From assembly GCF_000321225.1 (NCBI RefSeq), contig NW_004450398.1, forward strand, positions 2,675,300-2,739,299: a DNA stretch of 64,000 nucleotides, written 5' to 3'. The translations under genes and the position numbers were made by a program. Below are positions 11,299 to 22,290 of this stretch, one piece after another (within the stretch, counting starts at the first letter, position 1; each line of letters begins with the position of its first letter). This DNA is from Odobenus rosmarus divergens (Eukaryota; Chordata; Mammalia; Carnivora; Odobenidae). The notes under the pieces were generated by a model that made no database searches, was not told the origin of the DNA, and saw nothing but the letters and a program-made list of their open reading frames with translations.

Positions 11299-11415
11299 TT
11301 TTTTAAAATTTTTTTATTGTTATGTTAATCACCATACATTACCTCGTTAGTTTTGGATGTAGTGTTCCATGATTCATTGTTTGTGCATAACACCCGGTGC
11401 TCCACACAGAACGTG
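11299..11415 (-). mobile_element. Short carnivore L1 3'-end insertion, antisense
   Basis: A T-rich left end is followed by TTATGTTAATCACCATACAT and AACACCCGGTGCTC, the 3' end of a carnivore L1. It has a perfect 15-base target duplication CTCTGATTCTTTCTT at 11284-11298 and 11416-11430. At 117 bp it is an extremely 5'-truncated insertion. Confidence 0.93.
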
Positions 11416-11594
11416 CTCTGATTCTTTCTTACGTCATCCTTACCCTCACATCCAGTACAGTTCTTTATGTCAGATACTTTCGATTGGTCCTACAGTCACA
11501 GGGCCAACCAGACTCAAGAGGAGGAGAAAGAAACCAACACCCATCAGTAGGGAGGATGGCAAAAATATGTGGCCACCTTTAATTCACTCCTCTT

Positions 11595-12045
11595 GACACT
11601 GACTCCTCCTCCCTGTCCCCAGCACATGGCCTTGATCATGCCCTTATGGTCTCTGTACAGGACCCTGAAATACTTCTCCCCTTCCCTCCCTTCCTCTTTG
11701 CCTCTCTCAGATGTCTATCTGTACAACTCCTTGCCTTCTTGAGAAAGCCTTTCTTTATTCCCCAGAGTGAATGAACTTTCCATCTCTCTGTTACCATTAG
11801 AATTGTGTACATACCTAAGTATTTACCACATCGTTCTGCCAATATAAGATCTATTTGCCTTCCTCACCAACCAGTCTGAGTTACTCAGGGGAAGGGACCA
11901 TATTCGATACATCCAACATTTCTTCAGTTGAGAGTTCGCCAGCCTGCACCCTCCCTAAATTTGGGGACTATGTGTGCTTTATTGGTTTTATCTCCAGTGC
12001 CTGGCTCATCAGAGATGCTTAATAAACATTTGTTGAACTAGAATG
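11595..12045 (+). repeat. L2 LINE remnant, sense
   Basis: It ends in CCAGTGCCTGGCTCATCAGA then GCTTAATAAACATTTGTTGA, the L2 3' end, preceded by CT-rich L2 body. A T-run (about 15) follows at 12046-12061. Confidence 0.75.
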
Positions 12046-12061
12046 ATTTTTTTTTTTTTTT

Positions 12062-12644
12062 AAGTCACAGTCAATTGGCAGAACCGGAAGTAGATTCCAG
12101 ATTTATTTTCCTCTAAGTTAATTCCTTCTAGGGTTCTCTGGCAGCTGAGTAAATCTAAACATTCCTCAAGGTCCATTTTCCTTAGCATATTCCGGTTACA
12201 TCTTTATCCTATTTCTCAAGAACACATCCTTTCATATTTTAAAGTACAAACTGAGTTTAATTGGGTGGAAAGGGTTGGGGATTTTCCTACATTGGTCTCT
12301 CTAATGGGCAGTGAACCAGACACTGCTGTTTCTCGGTTTCAGACTTGAAGAAATCAGCTCTGAGTTCCATGACCAAGAAGGAGATTGTGCATCGAATACT
12401 AGTTGCCTTGGACCATTAAACTTACAGGTTGATTTCTTCTGGAATAATGCTATACAGAGAAAAAAAAGAGTTAAATTATTCACCTGGAGGCCCAGGAGGT
12501 TGGATCCTGAAGGCTGAAGTCATGCACTTACTCAGGTTTTGAATCTGGCCTTCTTTTTCTGTATCACTGCCCTGATGATGGTCACAGAATAAGAACTCAA
12601 ATAGATGTCTTGGACATTAAGGTCGTCTCACCTAAAGGAATAAC
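12062..12644. other. No gene seen; unclassified intron
   Basis: No clear repeat or gene. Confidence 0.5.
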
Positions 12645-12830
12645 TCTCAATCTTTAGTCTGCATAAGCATCACCTGGAAAGCTTGTTAAAACATTAATTC
12701 TGGGCCGCATTTCAGAGATTCTAGTCCTGTAGGTCTGAGTTGGAACCCAAGAATAGGCATGTCCACTAGGCTCCCGTGTGATGCTAAAGCAGCACGTCCC
12801 TAGGCTACTCTTTGGGTGACAAAGCTTTAA
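12645..12830. repeat. hAT-type MITE (MER5-like)
   Basis: GCATCACCTGGAAAGCTTGTTA, GGCCGCATTTCAGAGATTCT and terminal GACAAAGCTTT fit the family of non-autonomous hAT-Charlie elements. The subfamily is not fixed. Confidence 0.6.
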
Positions 12831-12833
12831 AGC

Positions 12834-14242
12834 AGTGTTGCTCAACAGTGGAACTCTTGACATTTTAGGCTGGATAATCTTTTAAAATTATTATTATGGT
12901 AAGAATGCTTAACATGAGATCAAACCTCTTAACAAATTTTGAAGTGTGCTATCCAGTATTGTTGACTATAGGCACAGTGTTGTCCAGCAGATCTCTAGAA
13001 CTTCCCATTCCCCGCCACCATCAGCCCCTGGCAGCCACCATTCTGCTCTCTGCTTCTGTGATTTTGACTACTTTAGATTCCTCATTTAAGTGCTGTCCTT
13101 CTGTGTCTAGCTTATTTCACTCAGCCTAATATTCCAGGTTCTTCCATGTTGTCACAAATGGCAGAATTGCCTTTTTATAAGGCTGAGTAATATTCCATTG
13201 TATGTATATGCCACATTTTCTTTACCTGTTCATCTATTGATGGACATTTAGGCTGTTTTCAGATCTTTGCTATTGTGAATAATGCTGCAGTGAACATGGG
13301 AGTGCGGTTATCTCTTTGAGATCCTGATTTCAGTAGCTTTGTTCCGTTTCCCAGAAGTGGGATTGCTGGATCATATGGTAGTTCTATTTTGAATTTTTTT
13401 TTTTTTTGGCAAAACAGCCATATTGTTTTCCACAGTGCTGTACCAATTTATGTCTCCATCAACAGTGTGCAAGGGTTCCCTTTTCTCCACATCCTCTTCA
13501 ACCAACACTTGTTATCTTTTGTTTTTTCAATAATGGCCACACTAACAAGTGTGAGGTAATATCTCATTGTGGTTTTGATTTGCATTTCCATGATGATGAG
13601 TGATGTTGAGCATCTTTTTATATACCTCTTGGCCTTTGGAGAAATGTCTTCTTTGGAGAAATGTCTATTCAAGTTCTTTGCCCATTTTAAAATCAGGTTA
13701 TTTGGTTTTTTCTAATTGAGTTGTAGAACTTTCTTATATACTTTGGAAATTGACCTTTATTAGATATATAGTTTACAAATATTTTCTCCCATTCTGGAGA
13801 TCACCTTTTCACTCTGTTGATTTTTTTCCTTGGCTGTGCAGAAGCTTTTTAGGTTGATGTAGTCCTACTTGTCTATTTTTGTTTTTGTTGCCTGTGCTTT
13901 TGGTGTCATATCCAAGAAATCACTGCCAAGACCAATGTCATGAGGCTTTTCCCTTATGTTTTCTTCTAGAAATTTTACGGTTTCAGGTCTTACATTTAAG
14001 CCTTTAATCCATCTTGAGTTGATTTTTGTGTATGGTGTAAGATGAAAACCCTATTTCACCAGATGATCTGTATTATTAGGAGTTTTCTTGAGCACTCTAG
14101 GATGTTTAGCACCAGCCCTGGTCTTTATCCATTAGTACCAGTAGCACCCCCTCCCCCAAAGCTATGACAACTTAATATGCCTCCAGGTAATGCCAAATGC
14201 CCCCTGGGGGACTGGTTAATCACCCCCTGCTGAGAACCACTG
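12834..14242 (-). repeat. MER20 DNA transposon, split by an L1
   Basis: Left part 12834-12883 (GTTGCTCAACAGTGGAACTC ... TTAGGCTGGATAATC) and right part about 14092-14242 (CTAGGATGTTTAGCACCAGC ... GCCCCCTGGGGGACTGG ... TGAGAACCACTG) are consecutive pieces of one MER20. The L1 occupies the missing middle. Confidence 0.75.
12884..14091 (-). mobile_element. Antisense L1 3' part inserted in MER20
   Basis: Reads as the reverse of the L1 ORF2 C-terminus and 3' UTR. The minus strand at 13448-13672 still translates to ORF2-like residues ([12 protein letters not shown]). Internal text AGGCTGTTTTCAGATCTTTG and GTAATATTCCATTGTATG is diagnostic. It is truncated at the 5' side near 14090 and carries several stops. 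Confidence 0.85.
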
Positions 14243-14389
14243 CTTGTGGGTTTCTGGTCTGGATGGCCCATGGATTGATGTATGTATCATTCATGGAACA
14301 GGTTTAAGTAGTGGATTATAAGGTCAGTTTTAAAGCCCATTGAGTTCAGTTGGCTTCTAGGGTACCATGAATGCCTAGTGATATGGATT

Positions 14390-14700
14390 TGCGATCCATC
14401 AGCATATAGTTAAAACCATAAAGAATGGATAAAAGTTCCAAGTAAATGAGGAACTGAGAGAGGAACAATGCGCAGAAAACAGAACCTTTGGGAACACCAC
14501 CAACTCTTTAAGAGGTGAGTGAAGGAAGAGGTGCCCAGAAGAAGGAATGATCAGGGATATAGAAGGACAAGGAGACAAAAGTGTCTCAGAAAAAGATCTC
14601 TCTTCTAGTGGAGACACTAGAGGAGAGTGAGCAAGGAGAACAAGGAGATAATAGTCAGTAGAAAGAGTCACTAACACCACATCTGAAAAAGGTTCTGGTA
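14390..14700. repeat. Ancient repeat-like sequence (unassigned)
   Basis: CATCAGCATATAGTTAAAAC ... GAGGAACTGAGAGAGGAACA ... TTGGGAACACCACCAACTC resembles the body of a common old mammalian repeat, perhaps the same class as 5010-5385 and 62600-62900. Confidence 0.35.
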
Positions 14701-15539
14701 GACATGGGATATGCCTACCAGAAGATCATCTTCAACATGATGGCCACTGACCACATGAGGCTCCTGAGCAGTGGAAACATGGCTCGACTGAGCTGAGATG
14801 TGCTATAAATATAAAATTCACATTGGATTTCAGATTTACTATGAAAAAAAAGAACATGAGATAGCTCACTAATCATTTTTATGGTGATTGCACCTTGAAA
14901 TGATAATTTGGATATATTGGGTTGAATAAGATACATGATTAAAATTGATTCCACCTGTTTGTGCAATACAATGTAAAATTATTTATGTGGCTGGCATTAT
15001 GTTTTTCTTAGGAGAAGACGCAGCGCTATAGAGTTTATTTTTGGGAAGGGAGACTTGGGTGTGTTTGAGGCCAAGGGTAAAAGAGCCATTAGAAAAGAAG
15101 TGGTAGGTGAGTCGGGAAGAAAGAAAAAAGAAAGGCCTCGAAAGATTGCCACTGATCAGGTGGGTGGCGTGGAGGGGAGAGGATCTCCTCTCTACCCTCC
15201 ACCCTCTTGAGCCTCATTCTTCTCTCCTGACAAATGGGGAGGAGGATCATGTAGTAATAATGCTTCCCCACAGGGTTGTTCTGGGGTTTAAATGAGATGA
15301 TAGATGAAGAGCAACTTTGTAGGGGATGAAACCCTGTGCGAAAGTAATTCAACCACATTTACCAAGTACCCTACTGACGATTTGCTATCTCAGCCTCCTG
15401 AAGCATTCATGGTTTCCACTCTTTATTGCCACAAAGCTCCAGGAAGAATTTATTTCACCCCTACTCAACCCAGAATCTGTTGCTGACATTGGAACATGAA
15501 TGACACTTGAATAGTGATGGGTAATGGGTTATCCTTGTG
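14701..15539. other. No gene seen; unclassified intron
   Basis: A MIR-like CTGACAAATGGGGAGGAGGA occurs at about 15227; otherwise nothing recognised. Confidence 0.5.
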
Positions 15540-15540
15540 C

Positions 15541-15725
15541 AGTGGTTCTCAAAGTGTGGTCCCCGGACCAGCAGCAGCAGCAGCAGCTGATGATGACAGA
15601 ACTAAAAAGTGCACCTTCTTGGGCCCATATGAGTCCTACTGAATCAGAAACTCCGGGCGCATGTCCTGTCAACCTGTGTTTTAACAAGCTTTTGGGTGAT
15701 TCTGGTTCGATGTAAGCATTTAGAA
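15541..15725. repeat. hAT-type MITE with an expanded CAG run
   Basis: AGTGGTTCTCAAAGTGTGGT, CCTACTGAATCAGAAACTC and TGTGTTTTAACAAGC define a hAT-Charlie MITE. Six CAG units (15569-15586) sit where other copies have CAGCAGCATCAGCATC. Confidence 0.75.
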
Positions 15726-15860
15726 CCCTGTCCTCGTGAAATCAGCTCAGTACCCTTTTAGTGCAAAGGTTCTCAAACTTCCAAAACTAGTTAAAATACA
15801 GATCTACATATTTAAAATGTCCCGAAGTTATTCTGTTGAGCTGCCATAATATATTGTAAA

Positions 15861-16070
15861 GCAGAGGTCCACACATGTGTTCTGTAAAGGGCCAGCAGTA
15901 AATATTTTAGGCTTGGCAGACAAAGAGACCACATGCTCTGCTGTTGTAGCAGAGAACAACTACAGACAATATATTACAGAACAAGTGTGGCTGTGTTTTG
16001 GGGCCATAGACAACAGGCTGTGTGCTAGATTTGGCCTTTGTGTTAGATTGTCAGTTCCTGCTTTAGAATC
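15861..16070. repeat. hAT-type MITE, second family
   Basis: TTCTGTAAAGGGCCAGCAGT, AAATATTTTAGGCTTGGCAG and GCTAGATTTGGCC are diagnostic of a common mammalian non-autonomous hAT element. Confidence 0.75.
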
Positions 16071-16109
16071 TAAGTATCACCCCTGGGTGTGATCCTGGTT
16101 CGTTCATCT

Positions 16110-16265
16110 TTCAGTCGTTCTCTATCCATCCATTCATTCATTCTTTAACTCAACACTTTATTGCATCCCAGCTGTGTGCCTGACCCTGAACCAGGCACAC
16201 AGGGAGATTGACTGCTGATTCCGGGCGAGGTCTTTGCTCTAATGGAGCTTGTGATCTCGTCTGGT
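16110..16265. repeat. L2/MIR-class remnant
   Basis: CATTCATTCATTC, TGTGTGCCTGACCCTG and ACCAGGCACACAGGGAG resemble the common 'last-month consensus' of old LINE/SINE remnants. Boundaries uncertain. Confidence 0.4.
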
Positions 16266-16925
16266 ATGTGTGTATGGGGCGGGGGGAGTTAAACAGTCAA
16301 ATTCTATTGCAACGTGTCATTATAATGTAGGGGAGAGAGTTTACTAGCCATCCAAAGAGCCTCTATTCTGTAGCCCAGCCCTATATGCTTGCACTCAATT
16401 GCCTGGCTTCCTAGCTGCCCAACTTTTAAAGAGGTTGAGGCAATTTGGGGGAGCCTTCTCAGTTCCACCCCACCAGTTGCTGGGGTTCTTTGCAAATGGC
16501 TTACATAGCTCTCATCACCCACCACCAGGCCATCATCATTTCTGAGTCAGACCAGACCAGCTGGTTGATCCGGCACAGGGAGTTAGGAGAGGAATCTGTT
16601 CTCGCTGTTGGTATGGAAATGCTGAAACACCATCAGTGTTTGTTCTGCCAGCAGATGAGCATGCAATGGAGAGTACTGAGTGAGAAAGCCTTACTTTATT
16701 AAAAACTCTGTCCAAATGGAAATTCCAGATTTGCGTATCTTTTGGAGCAGTTTCTTAAGACCTGAGCATTCCCAGGGTTTACAACTAGTCTGGTTCAGAT
16801 TTGCATGCCTGCTGGCCCTAGGGGCTCTGGCATTTTCTGCTCATACTTCTTTGAGTCTGGTGTCATAATAACAAGAGTAATATCCTAGCAACTAAGCATT
16901 CTCCAGTACATACTGTAAGCCAGCC
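16266..16925. other. No gene seen; unclassified intron
   Basis: No repeat recognised; only short chance open frames. Confidence 0.5.
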
Positions 16926-16929
16926 ATTG

Positions 16930-17445
16930 TGCTCAGTAGTATGGTGTACGGCCAGCATGATGATGGCTTCCCAAAACTGTCCATGTCCTCATCTCTGGAA
17001 TCTGTGAATTTGTTACTTTACATGGCAGAAGGGACTTCACAGTTGTGGCTAAGGTTAAGGACCTTGAGATGGAGGGATTATCCTGGATTATCCAGAGGGT
17101 CCTCATTTATTCACATGGATCTTTAAAAGCAGAGAACCTTCCCAGGCTGTGGTCGAGAAAGATGTGATGACAGAACAATGGTCAGTGAGATGGTCCACAA
17201 CTGGCTCTGAAGGTGGAGGAAAGAGCCGTGAGCTAAAGAATATAGGTGCCTCTTGGAGCTGGGAGGCAAGGGAGTGGATTCTCTCCTAGAGCCTCTGGGA
17301 AGGAAGGCAACCCTGCTGACACTTTGATTTTAGCTCAGAGAGACCCTCTTCGGACTCTGACTTCCAGAACTCTATGATAACCAATTTGCCCTGGTTAAGC
17401 CATCAAGGTCATGGCAACTTGTTACAGCGCAAGAGGACATTAATA
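16930..17445 (+). mobile_element. MaLR-like LTR (MLT1-type), sense
   Basis: CTGTCCATGTCCTCATCTCT, TTACTTTACATGGCAGAAGG, TTATCCTGGATTATCC, GCTGACACTTTGATTTTAGC and TTGTTACAGCGCAAGAGG occur in the order of a MaLR LTR. Same family as the antisense copy at 9258-9660. Confidence 0.7.
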
Positions 17446-17590
17446 CACCACGGTTGAGCTCATTAAATCCTCGAAAGATCCCTGTGAGTTAACTACTAAC
17501 ATTAGTCGCATTTTGGGGAAGAGGAATCCAAGGCTGAGTCATCGCCCAATGTTACATGTTTATCGAGTGGCAGACCCAGGATTGGACCGT
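17446..17590 (-). repeat. MIR-like, antisense
   Basis: GAGCTCATTAAATCCTC ... AAGAGGAATCCAAGGCTGAG ... GTGGCAGACCCAGGATTGG follows reversed MIR order. Confidence 0.5.
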
Positions 17591-17869
17591 TGGTCCCAGA
17601 GCCACACTTATCCTGGGACGTCATGTTGGTGCCACGGTATCAAACTCCGTGTGGACCCCTGAGCATCCATTCCCTACCATTTCATTACAGCTATGCTTTT
17701 GCATTCACACCATTGAGAATACTCCCTTCTCCAAAGATCCACCTGGAAGCTCCGCTACACCCCTCAACTCTCAGGCTGTGTTGTGTCTCCAAAGTTGCAG
17801 TCAGGCCATAGGATCCATTCCTCCTGTGCATCAGTAGCACCAAAGAAGTCCACATGCCACATCACTGCA

Positions 17870-18075
17870 CCTTCCACACAGTATAGCATCACCTGTGTGG
17901 GTCTTCCCACCAGACTGAGTTCTCCCAGTTCGTGGATCATACTACCCCTGTTTACCAGGACGTAGCACTAAGCCCTAGATCTGGCCTGTGTATTGTTGCT
18001 GTGTTCCAGTGCCTAGAACAGTGCCTGGCACATAGTAGGTACACAACAAATATCTGTCGAATGGGTGACTTAGTG
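17870..18075 (+). repeat. L2 3' end, sense
   Basis: AGTGCCTAGAACAGTGCCTG, GCACATAGTAGGTACACAAC and AAATATCTGTCGAATGGGTG form the L2 3' end. Confidence 0.8.
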
Positions 18076-18144
18076 AATAACACCTTCTTAATAAATATAC
18101 AGAGAATGGGAGTTAGTTAACCTGTAGTAATTGTTTAAAAGCCT

Positions 18145-18470
18145 TTTATTTATTTTCTCAATGATACTTTATAGAGGTATAATTTACATATAGGATAATA
18201 TACAAATCTGAAGCGTACAGCTCAATGGATTTTTACATGTGTGTATAACCATGACATCACCACCCATTTCAAGATATGGAACATTTCCAGTGCCCCAGAA
18301 AGTTCTCTTTTGCTCCCTTCCCATCAAAAATTTCTGTCCTGTTCGGTTATAAATGACTTGTATAGTATGCATTCTTTTGTGGGAGGCTTTTTTTTTTATG
18401 TATTGTAGTGTTTTGGAGGTTCATCCGTAATATTGCATGTAGAAGGCTCTTTATTTCTGCATTCTACCAG
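18145..18470 (-). mobile_element. Old L1 3' fragment, antisense
   Basis: TTTATAGAGGTATAATTTAC, AGCGTACAGCTCAATGG and CATCCGTAATATTGCATG are the reversed 3' end of an old mammalian L1. Confidence 0.7.
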
Positions 18471-18659
18471 TGATCTCCACACTCTTAGATGAGCTCCCAG
18501 TCTGGAGGATGAGCCTCTTACTGGATTATGGCTCCTTCTAGACATCTGAATGGTACCTAGTGATTCAGGCCCTGAATGTCTTGCTCATGGGTGACAGCTT
18601 CATTGGGAAAGTGGCTGTTGGTACATATTGAGACTTAATGAAGGGCCATTAAATAAATG

Positions 18660-18845
18660 AGTACATGAGCAAGCTCTAACATCTATTGGATGTTTATTAT
18701 ATACCAGGCACTATAGTGCTGAGCATTTTATGTTCATCGTCTCATGTAAATGAAAACAACAACTCACTTGAATGGTAGACATTATTACCTGTAATATATA
18801 AGTCAGGAAATTGAAACCAAGAAAGAATATGTTCCCTTCACCTGT
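18660..18845 (-). repeat. MIR-like, antisense
   Basis: TATACCAGGCACTATAGTGC, ATGTTCATCGTCTCATG and AAGTCAGGAAATTGAAACC give the reversed MIR tail and core. Confidence 0.55.
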
Positions 18846-18867
18846 CAGGGCTATCTATTTTTATTTT

Positions 18868-19089
18868 TATTTTCTTAAAGATTTTATTTATTTATTTATT
18901 TATTTAGTATTTATTTATTTATTGCTCATGGGGGAAGGGCAGAGGGAGAGGGAGACAGAAGATCTCAAGTAGACTCCACGCTGAGGACAGAGCCCGACGC
19001 TGGGCTTGATCTCACAACCCTGCAACCATAGCCTGAGCCGAAGTTAAAAGAGTTAGATGCTTAACCGACTGAGCCACTAAGGTGCCCCG
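18868..19089 (-). mobile_element. SINEC, antisense, diverged
   Basis: TTAAAGATTTTATTTATTTA with an expanded ATTT tract, CAAGTAGACTCCACGCTGAG, TTAACCGACTGAGCCACTAA and GGTGCCCC. It has more substitutions than the other copies; no clean target duplication seen. Confidence 0.9.
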
Positions 19090-19600
19090 GCCTGTTTATT
19101 TTTAAAGTAAATTGATTTTTCCTTTGTAAAGGAAATTATAGAAATTTGAGAAATGCAGGAAAGCAGGTGGAAGAAAACATAAAGGCATCTCTGGGCCACC
19201 ACCCTAGGACAATCACTATTAATATTTTTGTGTATGTTACATCTTATATTATTTTCTATGTGCAGCACAGTACTTGTTTTTTTAATGTAGTTATGAACAT
19301 GGTGCACCTGTAAAATTTTATCTTTTTTTAAAAGCTTGAAAAGTTTGTTTTTATTTTTTTTCCTGTTGGTTTTTGTATTTTCCTTTTTTAAATTTTAATT
19401 CCACTGTAATTAACATACAATGTTATATTATTTTCAGGTGTACAATAGTGATTCAAAAATTCCATATATGACTCAGTGCTCATCGTGATAAGTATAGTCT
19501 TCATCCCCTTCATCTATTTCACTCATTCTCCCACCCTCTTCCCCTTAGGTAACCATCCATTTGTTTTCTATACCTAAGAGTCTGTCGTCTTTTTCTTTTT

Positions 19601-19603
19601 CCT

Positions 19604-19663
<60 letters not shown>

Positions 19664-19708
19664 TGTCTTCCTTCCTTCCTTCCTTCCTTCCTTCCTTCCT
19701 TCCTTCCA
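19601..19708. repeat. (CTTT)n(CTTC)n microsatellite in L1
   Basis: About 18 CTTT units (19602-19674) are followed by about eight CTTC units (19676-19708). Such tracts are strongly length-variable. Confidence 0.95.
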
Positions 19709-20504
19709 ATTCCACAGTGAATGAGTGAAATCATATGGTATCTGTCTTTCTCTGAGTGACTTATTTCACTTAGCATAATACTCTCTAGCTCCATCCATGT
19801 TGTTGTAAATGGCAAGATCTCATTCTTTTTTATGGCTGAGTAATATTCATTGTATATATACACCACATTTTCTTTATCCATTCATCTCCCGAGGGACACT
19901 TGGGTTGCTTCAATACCTTGACTGTTGTAACTAACGCTGCAGTAAACATAAGGGTGCATATGTCATTTTGAATTAGTGTTTTCATATTCTTTGGGTAAAT
20001 ACCCAATAGTGGAAATACTGGATTATGTGGTAATTCTATTTTTGATTTTTTGAGGAACCTCCATGCTGTTTTCCACAGTGGCTGCACCAGTTTGCATTCC
20101 CACCAACTGTGCAGGAGGATTCCTTTTTTCCCACATCCTTGCAAACACTTGTTGTTTCTTGTGCTTTTGATTTTAGCCATTCTGACAGGTGTGAAGTGAT
20201 ATCTCATTGTAGTCTTGATTTGCATTTCCTTGATGATTAGTGATATTGTGTATATTTTCATGTGTCTGTTGTTCTGTCTGTATGTCTTCTTTGGAGAAAT
20301 GTCTATTTTTGTCTTCTGCCCATTTTTAATTGGATTATTTGTTTTTTTGGTGTTGAGTTTTTATAAATTCTTTATCTATTTTGGATACTAACCCCTTATC
20401 AGAAATGTCATTTGCAAATATATTTTCCCATTCACTAGTTGTCTTTTTGTTATGTTGATTGTTTTCTTTGCTGTGCAGAAACTTTTTAATTTGATATAGT
20501 CCCA

Positions 20505-20722
20505 ATGGTTTATTTTTGCTTTAGTTTACCTTACTGTAGGAGATATATCTAGAAAAATATGGCTATGGCCAATGTCAGAGAAATTACTGCCTATGATCTC
20601 TTCCAGGATTTTTATGGTTTATTTTTGCTTTAGTTTACCTTACTGTAGGAGATATATCTAGAAAAATATGGCTATGGCCAATGTCAGAGAAATTACTGCC
20701 TATGCTCTCTTCCAGGATTTTT
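20505..20722. repeat. 109-bp tandem duplication in L1
   Basis: Units 20505-20613 and 20614-20722 both start ATGGTTTATTTTTGCTTTAG. I see one mismatch (CTATGATCTC versus CTATGCTCTC). The L1 consensus has one copy here. Confidence 0.93.
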
Positions 20723-22290
20723 ATGGTTTTAGGTCTTTAATGCATTTTGAATTTATTTTTGTGTGTGATGTAAGAAAGTGGTCCAGTTTCATTCTTTTGC
20801 ATGTGGCTGGCCAGTTTTTCCAACATCATTTGTTGAAGAGCCTGTCTTTTTCCCATTGCATATTCTTGCTTCTTTTGTCAAAGATTAGTTGACCATGTAA
20901 TTGTGAGTTTATTTCTGAGCTCTCTATTCTGTTCTATTGACCTATGTGTCTGTTTTTGTGCCAGTACCATACTGTTTTGATTAGTACAGCTTTGTAATAG
21001 AGCTTGAAATCTAGGATTGTGATATCTCCAGTTTTGTTCTTTTTCAAGATTGCTTTGGCTATTCAGGGTCTTTTGTGATTCTGTACAAATTTTAGGATTA
21101 TTAGTTCTAGTTCTGTTAAAACTGCTCTTGGTATGTTGATAGGGATTGCATTAAATCTGTAGATTGCTTTGAGTAGTATAGACATTTTAACAATATTCAT
21201 TCTCCCAATCCATGAGCATGGAATATCTTTGCATTTGTTAGTGTCATCTTCAGTTTCTTTCATCAAAGTTTTATAGTTTTCAGAGTACAGGTCTTTCACC
21301 TCCTTGGTTAAGTTTATTCCTAGGTATTTTATTATTTTTGTTGCAATTATATATGGAATTGTTTTCTTAATTTCTCTTTCTGCTACTTCATTATTAGTGT
21401 ATAAAAATGCAACGAATTTCTCTGTATTACTTTTGTATCCTGCAATCTTACTGAATTCACTTATCAGTTATAGTAGTTTTTTGGTGCAGTCTGTAGGTTT
21501 TTCTCTGTATACAGTATGATGTCGGCAGCAAATAGTGGAAGTTTTACTTCCTCTTCACCAATGTGAATTCCTTTTTACTTCGTTTTGTTGTCTGATTGCT
21601 GTGGCCAGGACTTCCAGTACTATGTTGAATAAAAGTGGTGAGAATGGACATCCTGGTCTTGTTCCTCATTTTAGAGGAAGATCTCTCAGTTTTTCACCAT
21701 TGAGGATGATGTTAGCTGTGGGTTTTTAATATGGCCTTTATTATGTTGAGATGTGTTCCCCCTAAACCTACTTTGTTGAGGATTTTTATCATGAATGGAT
21801 GTTGTACTTTGTCAAATGCTTTTTCTGGTTTTTATCCTTTCTGTTGTTGATGTGATGTATCACATTGGTTGATTTGCGAATATTGAATCATCATTGCATC
21901 CCAGGAATAAATACCACTTGATGGTTGTGAATGATTTTTTAAATGTATTGTTGAATTTGGTTTGCTAATATTTTGTTGAGGATTTTTCATCTATGTTCAT
22001 CAGAGTTATTGGCCTGGAGTTCTCTCTCTTTTTTTTTTTTTTTTGGTGGTGTCTTTATCTGGTTTTGGTATCAGGGCAATGCTGGCCTCAGAATGAATTT
22101 GGACGTTTTCCTTCCTCTTCTATTTTTTGGAATAGCTTGAGAAGAATAGGCATTAATTCTTTAAATGTTTGGTAGAATTCATCTGGGAAGCCATCTTGTC
22201 CTGGACTTTTGTTTGTTGGGAGTTTTTTGATGACTGATTCAATTTCATTGCTGGTTATGGGTCTGTTCAAATTTTCTATTTTCTTTCTTT

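Larger units (their letters stand above)
8850..11460 (-). mobile_element. Old antisense L1 (L1M type), broken by later insertions
   Basis: L1M-like text runs in register across 8850-9257, 9661-10208, 10385-10584, 10793-11009, 11219-11298 and 11416-11460. Examples are TTTTCACTGGGCTAC, CTTTAAACAGTCATATG, GAAGAACTTCC and CTGATGCTAAGTCTGTGG. The gaps are filled by a MaLR-like LTR, three antisense SINEs and an L1 3' fragment, each described separately. No intact L1 open frame survives. Confidence 0.7.

Noticed and set aside
19519..20261. Minus-strand frames with KEGRKEGR-like repeats and ORF2-like residues
   Set aside because: They are the C-terminal remains of L1 ORF2 running through the CTTT microsatellite, not host genes.
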